NCBI RefSeq assembly: GCF_005144745.1
Contig: NZ_SWKK01000018.1
Coordinates: 36,737 to 100,736, forward strand
Direction: 5' to 3'
Source: Flavobacterium sp. ASW18X
Lineage (GTDB): Bacteria; Bacteroidota; Bacteroidia; Flavobacteriales; Flavobacteriaceae
DNA length: 64,000 bases
A program made the translations under genes and the position numbers. This document shows, piece after piece, positions 1 to 9,000 of this stretch; position 1 is the first letter of the stretch; every line of letters starts with the position of its first letter. The notes below the pieces were generated by a model. That model was not told the origin of the DNA. It ran no database searches and was given only the letters and a program-made list of their open reading frames with translations.

Positions 1-196
1 TTATCTATTGATTCCGGTAACTATGGCCAGTAGCTGCGCTTTTATGCTACCCATGGCAACCCCACCAAATGCTATTGTTTTTGCCAGCGGCCATGTTAAA
101 GTTTCAGAAATGGCTAAAGCAGGGGTCCTTTTAAATCTTATTTCGGTAGTACTTTTAATACTTGTATTCCAATTTGTCTTACCACACCTTTTCTAA
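1..196 (+). CDS. SLC13/DASS-family sodium:anion symporter, C-terminal fragment
   Basis: The reading frame is open from base 2 to a TAA at 194-196 and runs off the left edge, so only about the last 64 residues are present. The motif [20 protein letters not shown], followed by a short polar stretch and a final hydrophobic helix ending in LPHLF, is the signature C-terminal region of the divalent anion:Na+ symporter (SLC13) family, inner-membrane carriers of dicarboxylates, sulfate or phosphate. The substrate cannot be read from this fragment. The first ATG in frame lies inside the conserved motif, so it is not the start. A hairpin follows directly after the stop. Confidence 0.85.
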   Translation, partial: YLLIPVTMASSCAFMLPMATPPNAIVFASGHVKVSEMAKAGVLLNLISVVLLILVFQFVLPHLF

Positions 197-204
197 ATAA
201 AAAA

Positions 205-223
205 GGCCCCGTTACACGGAGCC
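205..223. terminator. Bidirectional hairpin terminator
   Basis: GGCCCCGT and ACGGAGCC pair around a TAC loop with one C-A mismatch, with an A-run before and a CTCTT tract after. It lies between the convergent SLC13 fragment and LRR gene. Confidence 0.6.
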
Positions 224-246
224 CTCTTAGATGCAAGTTTAATTTT

Positions 247-996
247 CTATTCCATATCAGAGAATTTTAACGTAGCTGCGCCTGTGCTTGCATTGTTAAA
301 ATTTATAGCTTTAATACTTTTTCCTTCTATCGCAATATCTGTAACCACTAATTGTTGTTCTGCTAAAGTTTTTAAGTTGTCTAAATCCTCAAAATCATTG
401 TACGCTAAATACAATTCTTTTAAGTTGATAAGATGTTCCATACCCGTAGGCATTTTTCCATTTAATTTATTTTTAGTCAGCACCAAGGTTCTTAAATTCT
501 TTAGCTCTGGTAATGATTTTGGCAATGCCCCGGTTAACTGATTATCTGCTAAATTAAACTCTTGTAATTGCTGCAATCTGTTAATGGTTTGTGGAATTTT
601 ACCACTAAAGTTATTACCGCTTAAATCCACTACGCGTAAGTCATCAAACTTACGAAGCTCTGCAGGTATTTTACCTTTAAGATTGTTACCGGATAAATCC
701 AATACTTTTAAGTGGGTAAGATTACCTATAGTTAAAGGTAAATTTCCTTTTAAATTGTTGTTAGACAGGTCTAGTCCAGTTACTTTACCATTTTCTACGG
801 TAACACCGTACCAAGTGCGGATAGGTTTGGTGGTATCCCAAATATGAGTCCACTCATGGCCATTGGTTCTAGAACGTAGTTCTAATAATGCAATAACTTC
901 TCTTTGACTTACTTCTTCTTGTGCGCTAAGATTTGCGTGGAATGCAAACATTACCAAACACAATGCCATTAACTTGCCGTATAGTGTCTTGTTCAT
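247..996 (-). CDS. Secreted leucine-rich repeat protein with plant-type repeats
   Basis: This 249-residue protein starts with a signal peptide (hydrophobic stretch to about residue 22, probable cleavage after SAQ at 25). A capping segment follows with ALLELRSRTNGHEWT and WYGV, which resembles the N-cap of plant LRR proteins. From about residue 70 there are six 24-residue repeats of the form LxxLDLSGNNLxGxIPxxI, the LxGxIP class typical of plant LRR proteins and also found in Bacteroidota exoproteins. The last repeat is degenerate and the tail is short, with no obvious sorting domain. LRR proteins generally mediate protein-protein contact; the ligand is unknown. It converges on the SLC13 gene. 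Confidence 0.8.
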   Translation of the reverse strand: MNKTLYGKLMALCLVMFAFHANLSAQEEVSQREVIALLELRSRTNGHEWTHIWDTTKPIRTWYGVTVENGKVTGLDLSNNNLKGNLPLTIGNLTHLKVLDLSGNNLKGKIPAELRKFDDLRVVDLSGNNFSGKIPQTINRLQQLQEFNLADNQLTGALPKSLPELKNLRTLVLTKNKLNGKMPTGMEHLINLKELYLAYNDFEDLDNLKTLAEQQLVVTDIAIEGKSIKAINFNNASTGAATLKFSDME

Positions 997-1154
997 AGGT
1001 TGAATAGGATTTGGGTTTCCGAGATTAAAGTTGGCTTTTTTCTTGTTCGAAACAAAAACTTTGTGGTAAACCCGTTATTTTCTGTGGTGACAAAATAGAG
1101 GAATTTTAACATTTACAGACGAAATACATCAATAATTCGATGAAATACATAACA

Positions 1155-1180
1155 AAAGCCCAGTCTATTGACTGGGCTTT
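1155..1180 (-). terminator. Perfect 10-bp hairpin terminator
   Basis: AAAGCCCAGT pairs perfectly with ACTGGGCTTT around a 6-nt loop. Read on the minus strand it lies 47 bases after the stop of the repeat-protein gene and ends in a T-rich tract. Confidence 0.8.
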
Positions 1181-1226
1181 CTAACTAACTAACTCAAAAA
1201 TTTTGATAAAATGAAAACATCCTACC

Positions 1227-1922
1227 TTAGTTTGACCCTTGATAAGGATCAAAATCTTTTGGAAGAAGCGCTTGCGTATCAAAACCAAATGCGTCGTCTT
1301 CCACTTCCATATAATTTATACTGTCCACACTTATGTTATCACTATAAGGATTAAATTTACTGGGCAAATACAATTTTGTATCAAAACCTAAATCAGATTC
1401 CAAAACCTCTTCGAACTTAAAACTATTTAGTGCTATATATGAGCCATAGGGGTCAAATCTTTTAGGTAAATAAGGCGTTGGGTCAAAATCCAACGGCTCC
1501 TCTATTTCCATATAGTTAAATCCATGTACATCCGTAGGTGCAGCATAAGGATTAAAATTACTCGGCAAGTACTTTTGAGAATCAAAATCTAATTGGTCTT
1601 CTTCTAATTCCATTGTTACCATATCTTCCAAATTCACATATTTCTCGTGTGGATTAAAGTTGGCTGGTAAATAGTCAGCTGTATCAAACCCTAAATCTTC
1701 TTCTACCTCTACATATACTATAGCTCGGATATCTAAATTATAGCTATCCGTTTTGTAGGTTGGTTTACTTTTTAATGTGTAATTTAAATTAACTCTAGAA
1801 TGGTCATGAGCCTCATAGGCAATCTCTTGCATTTCTGGTTGCACAATTGGCTTTTCCTTGGCGGTTACTACAGGACTATTACTTAAAAATAATGCTCCTA
1901 AAATCATTACTAACTTGTTCAT
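1227..1922 (-). CDS. Secreted acidic protein with five ~34-residue repeats
   Basis: I chose the ATG at 1922 (MNKLVMILGALF) because it gives a clean signal peptide cut after about residue 21. The longer frame to 1979 adds 19 residues that would bury it. The mature protein of about 210 residues contains five copies of a unit whose core is FDTxxYLPxxFNPY, at about residues 79, 113, 146, 180 and 214. The spacing is therefore 33-34 residues, and each core is preceded by an acidic VEVEED-like stretch. I do not recognise the family. The strict period, the conserved F/Y/P pattern and the acidity suggest a repetitive surface or periplasmic binding protein, but no function can be read. The gene is monocistronic, with a strong terminator. 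Confidence 0.7.
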   Translation of the reverse strand: MNKLVMILGALFLSNSPVVTAKEKPIVQPEMQEIAYEAHDHSRVNLNYTLKSKPTYKTDSYNLDIRAIVYVEVEEDLGFDTADYLPANFNPHEKYVNLEDMVTMELEEDQLDFDSQKYLPSNFNPYAAPTDVHGFNYMEIEEPLDFDPTPYLPKRFDPYGSYIALNSFKFEEVLESDLGFDTKLYLPSKFNPYSDNISVDSINYMEVEDDAFGFDTQALLPKDFDPYQGSN

Positions 1923-2187
1923 TTTCTGATTGATTTGATGATTGATGTTATTTGCTAATAAGACCTTTGAAAAGCACAATTGTTACAGCGCAAATTTGAT
2001 TTTAACAAATTTTGAATACCCAGATATAACTTCAAAAAAACGGCATTTCTTTGGGATTATCAGTAAAACGCAGGAGTGCGAAATTTTACTACTTCTTACA
2101 AAAAAAATGCTCTTAATACTTTTTTAACACGCTTACCAATAAATTTTTAAGTTCTTTGAAAGTATTGACTAATCCAAAGTGACTAAA

Positions 2188-4689
2188 ATGATTCAAAAAT
2201 TATTCCCAAAAGCAATGCTTTTGGTGTTGTGCATGGGTATCTCTACCCCTTCTTCCGCACAACTTTTTAAGAAAAAAAAGAAGAAAACGGAGCAATCTGC
2301 TAGCACCAAACCTAAAAAAGATGACATACAACCGTATAGTAAGGTAATTACTAAAGACGCAAAGTCAGACCAAGGTTTGTTTACCGTGCACCAAGTAGAC
2401 CAAAAACATTTTTACGAAATTCCAGACTCTTTATTTAATAGAGAAATGCTAATGGTAAGCAGAATCTCTAAAACTGCAGATGGTATTGGTTTTGGTGGTG
2501 GTAAAATAAATACGCAGGTATTACGCTGGGAGAAAAAACCAAAAAAGGTATTACTACGGGTGGTATCTTATGAAAATTTTGCCGCAGACTCTTTACCTAT
2601 ACATGAAGCTGTAGTGAATTCTAATTTTGAACCTGTTCTTTATTCTTTTGACATTAAAGCTATTAATAAGAAGGATTCTATAAATCCAGCTACGGTAATA
2701 GAAGTAGACCCTTTATTTACTAAAGATGTCAACGCTCTAGGTTTACCAGACGGATACCGCTCTAGATATAAAGTAAGCCGATTAGATGGAGATAGAAGCT
2801 ATATAGAAAGTCTTAAAAGTTACCCTTTAAATATTGAAGCCAGACATGTAAAAACTTATTTTGCTAAAAGTGCACCTAGTAATAAAAGCTTAGGTTCTAT
2901 CTCTATAGAGATAAATAACTCTATGATTCTTTTACCTGCAAATCCCATGAAACGCAGGTATTTTGACGAACGTGTAGGTTGGTTTGCACGTGGACAAGTA
3001 GACTATGGTTTAGATGCCCAAAAGAGTAAAACGGTAACCTATTTAGATAGATGGCGTTTAGAAGTTAAAGAAGAAGACATTGCCAAATACAAAGCAGGAG
3101 AATTGGTAGAACCTAAAAAACCAATTGTTTACTATATAGATAGAGCTACTCCAAAAAAATGGATACCCTATATTAAACAAGGCGTGGAAGACTGGCAAGT
3201 TGCTTTTGAGGCTGCTGGCTTTAAAAATGCAATTATAGCAAAGGACCCACCGAGTGTAGAAGAAGACCCAGAATGGTCCCCAGAAGATGTGCGCTATTCT
3301 GTGGTACGTTATTTAGCCTCTCCCATCCCAAATGCCAACGGACCACACGTGAGCGACCCACGCAGTGGCGAAATATTAGAATCTGACATTAATTGGTACC
3401 ATAACGTAATGACTTTGCTACGCAACTGGTATTTTGTACAAACCGCTGCAATTAACCCAGAAGCTCAAAAAACTGAATTTAAAGATGAGATTATGGGTAG
3501 ATTAATTCGTTTTGTATCTGCTCATGAGGTAGGCCATACGCTTGGGCTACCCCACAACATGGGTAGTAGTGTAGCGTACCCTGTAGACAGTCTACGCTCT
3601 GCTAGCTTTACACAAAAATATGGCACTGCTCCCTCCATCATGGATTATGCTCGTTTTAATTACGTTGCACAACCAGAAGATAAAGGCGTGGCTTTAATGC
3701 CAAATATTGGAATTTATGATAAGTATGCTATCAAATGGGGATACAAACCTATATTAGATGTTAAAGCAGAAGATGAAAAATCTATTTTAAACCAATGGAT
3801 TATGGAGCATGATGGCGACCCAATGTATCGCTTTGGTCACCAACAAGTTGGAGACATTCATGACCCTAGCTCGCAAACTGAAGATTTAGGCGATGATGCT
3901 ATTAAAGCTAGTATGTATGGAATTGCCAACTTAAAGCGCATTGTACCTAAACTTATGGAATGGACCACCAAGGAAGGTGAAAATTATGACGAGTTAGAGA
4001 CCATGTACGGGCAAGTACTATCTCAATTTAATAGATACACGGGTCATGTAGCTAATAATATTGGTGGTGTTTATGAATATCATAAAACCGCCGACCAAGA
4101 AGGTGCAGTTTATACTCATGTCCCTAAGGCTCATCAGCAAAAAGCAATGAAATTCTTAAATGAGCAGCTGTTTGCAACACCAGAATGGATGCTAGACCAA
4201 GACATTCTTAATAAGATAGAATATTCTGGTTCTGTTGAGCGTATTAGAGCATTACAAGAAAGTAGACTAAAAACTGTATTAGCTTTAGGGAAATTAGCTA
4301 GAGCTATAGAAAACCAAACTCTTAATGGTAAAGATGCGTATAGTATTACAGAAATTATGGGCGACCTACGTAAAGGCATTTGGTCAGAAACCAGAAGCGG
4401 AAAAACACTAGATACGTACCGTAGAAACTTGCAAAAAGCGCATATAGACCAGCTTGCTTATTTAATGACTGCAGACAGCCAAAGAAAGCTGCCAGATTTT
4501 GGAGGGTACAGAAAATCTACCCCTATCAACACAAGCCAATCAGATATCCGTTCTGTTGCTCGTGGAGAATTAAATAATCTTAAAAGAGATATCAGAAACG
4601 GTCTCGCTAGAACGGGAGATACTATGAGTCGTTATCACTACCAAGATGCCTTAGAGCGTATTGACCAAATTTTAAACCCCACTAAATAA
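2188..4689 (+). CDS. Secreted zinc-dependent metalloprotease (DUF5118/DUF5117/DUF4953 type)
   Basis: This 833-residue protein starts at the ATG at 2188; a GTG nine bases upstream is also possible. A signal peptide ends near SSAQ and is followed by a lysine-rich stretch. The N-terminal third resembles DUF5118 and DUF5117. The catalytic domain carries the metzincin motif HEVGHTLGLPH at about residues 446-456 and a Met-turn SIMDYARFN about 40 residues later, so three zinc ligands and the catalytic Glu are intact. Large enzymes of this architecture are common exported proteins in Bacteroidota. The substrate is unknown. The gene stands alone, with a good terminator. Confidence 0.85.
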   Translation: MIQKLFPKAMLLVLCMGISTPSSAQLFKKKKKKTEQSASTKPKKDDIQPYSKVITKDAKSDQGLFTVHQVDQKHFYEIPDSLFNREMLMVSRISKTADGIGFGGGKINTQVLRWEKKPKKVLLRVVSYENFAADSLPIHEAVVNSNFEPVLYSFDIKAINKKDSINPATVIEVDPLFTKDVNALGLPDGYRSRYKVSRLDGDRSYIESLKSYPLNIEARHVKTYFAKSAPSNKSLGSISIEINNSMILLPANPMKRRYFDERVGWFARGQVDYGLDAQKSKTVTYLDRWRLEVKEEDIAKYKAGELVEPKKPIVYYIDRATPKKWIPYIKQGVEDWQVAFEAAGFKNAIIAKDPPSVEEDPEWSPEDVRYSVVRYLASPIPNANGPHVSDPRSGEILESDINWYHNVMTLLRNWYFVQTAAINPEAQKTEFKDEIMGRLIRFVSAHEVGHTLGLPHNMGSSVAYPVDSLRSASFTQKYGTAPSIMDYARFNYVAQPEDKGVALMPNIGIYDKYAIKWGYKPILDVKAEDEKSILNQWIMEHDGDPMYRFGHQQVGDIHDPSSQTEDLGDDAIKASMYGIANLKRIVPKLMEWTTKEGENYDELETMYGQVLSQFNRYTGHVANNIGGVYEYHKTADQEGAVYTHVPKAHQQKAMKFLNEQLFATPEWMLDQDILNKIEYSGSVERIRALQESRLKTVLALGKLARAIENQTLNGKDAYSITEIMGDLRKGIWSETRSGKTLDTYRRNLQKAHIDQLAYLMTADSQRKLPDFGGYRKSTPINTSQSDIRSVARGELNNLKRDIRNGLARTGDTMSRYHYQDALERIDQILNPTK

Positions 4690-4715
4690 ATAGACTATTT
4701 CTTATATAATTAATA

Positions 4716-4743
4716 AAAAGGCTTGTGGTAACACAGGCCTTTT
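4716..4743 (+). terminator. Hairpin terminator after the metalloprotease gene
   Basis: AAAAGGCTTGTG pairs with CACAGGCCTTTT (one wobble) around a GTAA loop and runs into a T-rich tract, 26 bases after the stop. Confidence 0.8.
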
Positions 4744-4852
4744 ATTTTCGTCTACAGAAAAACAACATTCACCTATAGAAACCAGATTTTCACAACATTC
4801 CAAAAAAACGCTTTTTATTATTTTATAATTTAGGAGTACCAAATTCTTACAC

Positions 4853-5044
4853 ATGAAAGCGTACAAGATTAAAAGTTTACTTTATTTAGGCGGATTTGTT
4901 GCTGCTGCATTTGTTTACCACAACATGGAACAAAGACAACTATTTAACCAAGACTCCCAGGCCTCCACTGTTGCAGATTTATCTACAGAAGATACTACTG
5001 AAGACCTTAAGGTTGCCGAATTAGAAGCAGAAAACTTCAACTAA
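4853..5044 (+). CDS. Small single-pass membrane or exported protein
   Basis: This 63-residue ORF has a positively charged start (MKAYKIK), a hydrophobic segment at about residues 8-22 and a long acidic, Thr/Ser-rich tail. I do not recognise a family. It sits just upstream of an Spy-like gene in the same orientation with a 91-base gap, so the two could be co-transcribed. An N-terminal anchor with a periplasmic acidic tail is the likely topology. Its length is short, but codon use and the signal-like start support a real gene. Confidence 0.55.
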   Translation: MKAYKIKSLLYLGGFVAAAFVYHNMEQRQLFNQDSQASTVADLSTEDTTEDLKVAELEAENFN

Positions 5045-5135
5045 AACCTAGTTAACCCCCTGTTAAATTTCACTGCTGTTTTAAACCTTTGATGCCCCCA
5101 GCCGTCTTATAGACAAATCAAAAACTTAACGCAGT

Positions 5136-5597
5136 ATGAAGAAATTAAGATTGCTTATAGCTACCGCATTATTAACCAGCATGGTTGGTGTTGCACAAAG
5201 AGGCCCAGAACATAAGGGTAAAGATTTAAAGGCTGAACTGTCTGTAGAACAGCTAGCCACATTAAGAACTAAGCGCCTAACTTTAGCCTTAGACTTGGAC
5301 AGCAAACAACAGAAGCAAGTCATGGATTTAAATCTTGAGCAAGTTGCTAAACATAAGCAAAAAATGGACGAGCGAAAAGCAAAGCGCGAGGAAGGTGAAA
5401 GAGAAAGACCTAGCCCAGAAGAGCGTTTTAAGCTAGAAAATGAAAAATTAGATGCTAGAATTGCACACCAAAATGCAATGAAAGATATATTATCTGATGA
5501 ACAATACGAGTTATGGAAACAAATGCATAAAAACCGAAAAGGAAAAGATGGTGATGATAGAATGAGAATGCACAAGAAAGAAGATAGAAGAGGATAG
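5136..5597 (+). CDS. Periplasmic Spy/CpxP-like protein (LTxxQ-type)
   Basis: This 153-residue protein has a signal peptide ending near VGVAQ. The rest is highly charged and predicted all-helical. LSVEQLATLRTKRLTLALDL and ILSDEQYELWKQMHK resemble the two LTxxQ-type helical hairpins of the Spy/CpxP family. In enterobacteria these act as periplasmic chaperones or envelope-stress modulators. The tail is Lys/Arg/Asp-rich. The metal- or stress-response role is inferred from family resemblance only. A very strong hairpin follows. Confidence 0.6.
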   Translation: MKKLRLLIATALLTSMVGVAQRGPEHKGKDLKAELSVEQLATLRTKRLTLALDLDSKQQKQVMDLNLEQVAKHKQKMDERKAKREEGERERPSPEERFKLENEKLDARIAHQNAMKDILSDEQYELWKQMHKNRKGKDGDDRMRMHKKEDRRG

Positions 5598-5618
5598 TGT
5601 TTTATGTATGATGTTTTG

Positions 5619-5649
5619 AATCCCATGCCCAAAAATTGGGCATGGGATT
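5619..5649. terminator. Strong bidirectional terminator
   Basis: A perfect 14-bp stem (AATCCCATGCCCAA with its complement) closes on an AAA loop and is followed by a T-run. It serves the Spy-like gene and, on the other strand, ends 19 bases after the PhoD stop. Confidence 0.85.
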
Positions 5650-5667
5650 TTTTTATTTTAGTTACAA

Positions 5668-7416
5668 TTAAACTCCCACATAATTGGTTTCATAGCCTTG
5701 TAACACGCTATAGTTGTTTGTTGCAATAGTATCTACAAAATGATATGATGCATTGGCAGCTCCTGGTGTAAAATGCACTTTAACAAAGCCACGCTGTTTT
5801 GCATCAAAATATTTTAATCCATCTATAAGCAGTGTAAATGCTTGTTCTATACCCGCTATAGTTGTTGGGTCTTCCCCAAATAAACCTTCAAACCCCGGAG
5901 AAGTCACCGATGGGCAACCAAATTCTTCCCCAATTTTATTACCGTTACTATCTATTAGTTCATTATGCCAACCATTGTGCGTATCCCCAGCTAAAACCAC
6001 CGTATTTTTACCAGCTAAAGCAGCAAATAATTTTTCTCGCTCCACAAAATAACCATCCCACGCATCTAGATTGTAAGGAACACTAGCCGCTAGTCTACCC
6101 TGTTCTTGCGGGGTTAGACTGTTGTCTCCTTGCAATTGTCTAGCTTTTAAAGTAGATAGTTCTGTAATAGTATTAGCTAATAATTCTAAAGTGGCTGCAG
6201 AGGTATCGCCGCCAGCAACCCTACCTACAAGCGTTAACAGTTCTGCCGGGATTGTCATTTTACCCATCAAAACTTGTTGCCCAAGCACTTGCCATTTTGC
6301 AGTACTGCCTGTTATACGTGTAGCTGCCCATGACAATTGCGCTGCGCCCATCAGCTCTCTTGTTGGGTCTGCTACTGCATTAGTAAAACCAATCGCATCA
6401 AAACTACCATCTGCATTTATAAAATCTGAGAAAGCTAATTGTTTATCTCTACCAACAATACGTGTATCTAACATTACCAAGTTAGCTAGGTTACCGTATT
6501 CAAAGTTTCTATAAATAATCCCGTCTTGGTCCGTTCTTACGGGCAAATATTCTCCATGTACTTTTATAGCACGAGCTAGTCTTGCTTGGTAATCACCTTC
6601 TGAATCTTGATGATTCTGCGCACCCTCTTTATACGCATCATTGGTAATTTCATGGTCGTCCCATACTACAATAAACGGCTTCTTTTGGTGTGCCAATTGA
6701 AGTCCTTCGTCTGTTCTGTATTGTCTGTACCTTAAACGATAGTCTTCTAAGGTCAATATTTCGTTCTGTGGATCATGCTCCCTACCAAGACTTGCGGTAT
6801 TTGCGTTGGTACCATAACCTCCTACTTCATATTCATAAATATAATCCCCTAAATGTAAAATAATGTCCACATCACTTTTAGCCATGGCATCATACACATT
6901 AAATAAGCCAGCAGGGTAATTACTGCAAGAACAAACAGCCAATTTTAAGCTATCTACCGCTGAACCTGGCATTGGTAAAGTAATGGTTTCACCGACTGGA
7001 GAAATTTCTCCTAAATCTTCCTGAATAAACCTATAATAATAGCGGCCATTTGGGATTAAACCGGTTACATCTTCTATAATGGTAAAATCATTTTCCTCGG
7101 TAGCGTATTGTATTCCTTCTTTTACAACTGTCTTAAATTGTTCATCTGTTGCTACCTGCCACTTAACTGCAATTTGGTGTGTTAATTCTTCTGCTGTTGG
7201 TGTAAACCTTGTCCAAATAAGTACGGCGGTTGCAATAGGATCAAAACTTCCTACTCCATGTAAAAATCGTGGTATGTTGGTTGGAGCATCCGCCTCATCG
7301 CCTAAAAATTCGTCTAATTTTTCACAAGCTACCATTTGCGAGGTTAAAATGACTCCTCCAGAAGCAAGGATAGATTTAGCTAAGAAGGCCCTTCTAGTAG
7401 TTATTTTTCTTTTCAT
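5668..7416 (-). CDS. phoD: PhoD-family alkaline phosphatase/phosphodiesterase, Tat-exported
   Basis: This 582-residue protein has a twin-arginine start (TTRRAFLAK at residues 6-14). The hydrophobic stretch ends in MVAC, so it may be a Tat-exported lipoprotein with Cys31 as the acylated residue. An N-terminal Ig-like PhoD domain precedes the metallophosphoesterase-like core, which shows HLGDYIYEYE, VVWDDHEITND, DTRIVGRD and LAGDTHNGWHNEL; these supply the Asp, Asn and His metal ligands expected of PhoD. Such enzymes release phosphate from phosphomono- and diesters in the periplasm or at the cell surface. An insertion of about 100 residues sits between the DTR and AGDTH motifs. No Pho-box-like element was identified upstream. 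Confidence 0.88.
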   Translation of the reverse strand: MKRKITTRRAFLAKSILASGGVILTSQMVACEKLDEFLGDEADAPTNIPRFLHGVGSFDPIATAVLIWTRFTPTAEELTHQIAVKWQVATDEQFKTVVKEGIQYATEENDFTIIEDVTGLIPNGRYYYRFIQEDLGEISPVGETITLPMPGSAVDSLKLAVCSCSNYPAGLFNVYDAMAKSDVDIILHLGDYIYEYEVGGYGTNANTASLGREHDPQNEILTLEDYRLRYRQYRTDEGLQLAHQKKPFIVVWDDHEITNDAYKEGAQNHQDSEGDYQARLARAIKVHGEYLPVRTDQDGIIYRNFEYGNLANLVMLDTRIVGRDKQLAFSDFINADGSFDAIGFTNAVADPTRELMGAAQLSWAATRITGSTAKWQVLGQQVLMGKMTIPAELLTLVGRVAGGDTSAATLELLANTITELSTLKARQLQGDNSLTPQEQGRLAASVPYNLDAWDGYFVEREKLFAALAGKNTVVLAGDTHNGWHNELIDSNGNKIGEEFGCPSVTSPGFEGLFGEDPTTIAGIEQAFTLLIDGLKYFDAKQRGFVKVHFTPGAANASYHFVDTIATNNYSVLQGYETNYVGV

Positions 7417-7545
7417 TTTTAGTCTGCTTTAGTATTGGAGCTAAACATAGCACTGTAACTTTCGTTTTGAGTTAGCCCAGCTTTACCTCTATTTTAAGAT
7501 TGATGGTAAGATGTTAGGAAACTATCATCTCTTCGTATTATTTAC

Positions 7546-7607
7546 CGATACCGTATTTTTATCGTTTATTTATACGATATTTGTATATATCGACTAATTA
7601 AACGATA
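7546..7607 (+). promoter_or_regulatory. Operator-like array of alternating CGATA/TATCG boxes
   Basis: Five boxes lie just upstream of the SatD-like start codon: CGATA at 7546, 7575 and 7603, and TATCG at 7560 and 7588. Same-orientation boxes repeat every 28-29 bases, and adjacent boxes form inverted pairs with 8-10 base spacers. A near-consensus -7 box (GATATTTG, 7576-7583) overlaps the array. The likely ligand is the C-terminal HTH of the SatD-like protein itself, an inference. Confidence 0.55.
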
Positions 7608-7615
7608 TTTAAATC

Positions 7616-8221
7616 ATGGAAAATACAGCCATCCTCACAGGAGATGTAGTAAATTCTAGAGCAATAGCTCCACAGCAATGGATGCCATTACTTAAAGAAA
7701 CATTATTTCATTTTGGAAACGAACCCAAAGAATGGGAAGTTTATCGTGGCGATAGTTTTCAACTACAAACCAGACCAGCATTGGCTTTAACGGCTGCATT
7801 AACGTTAAAAGCCACTCTAAAAGAATTAAAGGGGCTAGATGTGCGCATAGCCATAGGCATCGGTGATAAATCTTATGATGCTCAAAAGATTACAGAGGCA
7901 AATGGCACCGCCTTTGTATATTCTGGCCAATGCTTTCAACATCTAAAAAAGCTTAATTTGGCGATTGCAACCCAAAATAAAACTTTTGACCAAACAATGA
8001 ACCTAATGTTTAAACTGGCAAGTTTAACGATGGACAATTGGCAGCCCGCAACGGCACGCGTAGTAAAAACAGCGTTATTGCAACCCGAAGCTAGCCAAGT
8101 AGAACTTGCTACACTTTTAGGGAAATCTCAAAGTACTATTAGCGAAGCACTCTTGCGCGCTGGCTATGACGAAATAAACCAACTTTTAAATTACTACAAA
8201 CAATATATAACCAACTTATGA
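7616..8221 (+). CDS. SatD-family protein with C-terminal helix-turn-helix
   Basis: This 201-residue protein begins with ILTGDVVNSR, the SatD-family signature also reminiscent of nucleotide cyclase-like folds. YRGDSFQLQ and VRIAIGIGD follow in the first 90 residues. The C-terminal 50 residues (QVELATLLGKSQSTISEALL) look like an HTH that could bind DNA. The stop overlaps the next start as ATGA, so it is translationally coupled to the DUF3307 membrane protein. The promoter carries an array of palindromic boxes, which suggests autoregulation. SatD was named in streptococcal acid tolerance, but its biochemical role is unclear. Confidence 0.8.
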   Translation: MENTAILTGDVVNSRAIAPQQWMPLLKETLFHFGNEPKEWEVYRGDSFQLQTRPALALTAALTLKATLKELKGLDVRIAIGIGDKSYDAQKITEANGTAFVYSGQCFQHLKKLNLAIATQNKTFDQTMNLMFKLASLTMDNWQPATARVVKTALLQPEASQVELATLLGKSQSTISEALLRAGYDEINQLLNYYKQYITNL

Positions 8222-8958
8222 CTCTTTTAGTCTTGCAATTATTACTCGCTCATTTTATTGGTGATTTTATTTTACAGCCTGCAAAATGGGTGGTGCATAA
8301 AAAAGCATACAAACTCAAATCTAAATATTTGTATTACCACATTACAGTACATTTTTTGCTACTCCTTCTTTGTACTGTATTTAATTATTTTGGTGCTATT
8401 GCCTTAATCGTCATAAGTCATTTAATCATAGACGGTGCAAAACTGGTTTTTACAACTCCCAAAAACGAACGCCTTTTATTTATCCTAGACCAACTACTAC
8501 ACTTAGCATTTATTGCTATTGCAGTGCATCTATACTATCCATTTAATATTCCCCTGCACGAGCTAATCTCACCAAAACTATTGCTTTTGTTGCTCTTTTT
8601 AATCTTAGTAAGTTTTGTAAGTGCTATTCTTATAAAAATACTTTTAGCCCCATACATACAGATTCTATTTACGGAAGAAGATAAAACAGCTACAGCAGAT
8701 GAAGGCGCCTCTTTGCCAAATGCTGGCAAATATATTGGTATTCTAGAACGTTTATTTGTTTTTGGGTTTATACTAGCCAATCAATGGGCTGCAATAGGTT
8801 TATTAATTGCTGCAAAATCTGTTTTTAGATTCGGAGACCTTAACAAAGGAAACAACAGAAAACTTACAGAATATGTTCTCATAGGTACATTATTAAGTTT
8901 TGGTCTTGCTATCTTATCTGGGCTAGGCTATACAGCGATTTTATCTTTTATACCGTAA
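8218..8958 (+). CDS. DUF3307 polytopic membrane protein
   Basis: This 246-residue protein has about six hydrophobic segments. It opens with QLLLAHFIGDFILQP, the recognisable DUF3307 start, followed by HKKAYKLKSKYLYYHITVH. The middle of the chain carries an acidic loop before ERLFVFGFILANQW. Its ATG overlaps the satD-like stop by four bases (ATGA), so the two are made together. Pairing of SatD-like regulators with DUF3307 membrane proteins recurs in Bacteroidota and suggests one functional unit, possibly a sensor or transporter under SatD control; that role is inference. Confidence 0.8.
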   Translation: MTLLVLQLLLAHFIGDFILQPAKWVVHKKAYKLKSKYLYYHITVHFLLLLLCTVFNYFGAIALIVISHLIIDGAKLVFTTPKNERLLFILDQLLHLAFIAIAVHLYYPFNIPLHELISPKLLLLLLFLILVSFVSAILIKILLAPYIQILFTEEDKTATADEGASLPNAGKYIGILERLFVFGFILANQWAAIGLLIAAKSVFRFGDLNKGNNRKLTEYVLIGTLLSFGLAILSGLGYTAILSFIP

Positions 8959-9000
8959 ATTCTGACGTTAGAGATTAAATTCTCTTGCAATATTTAAAAT

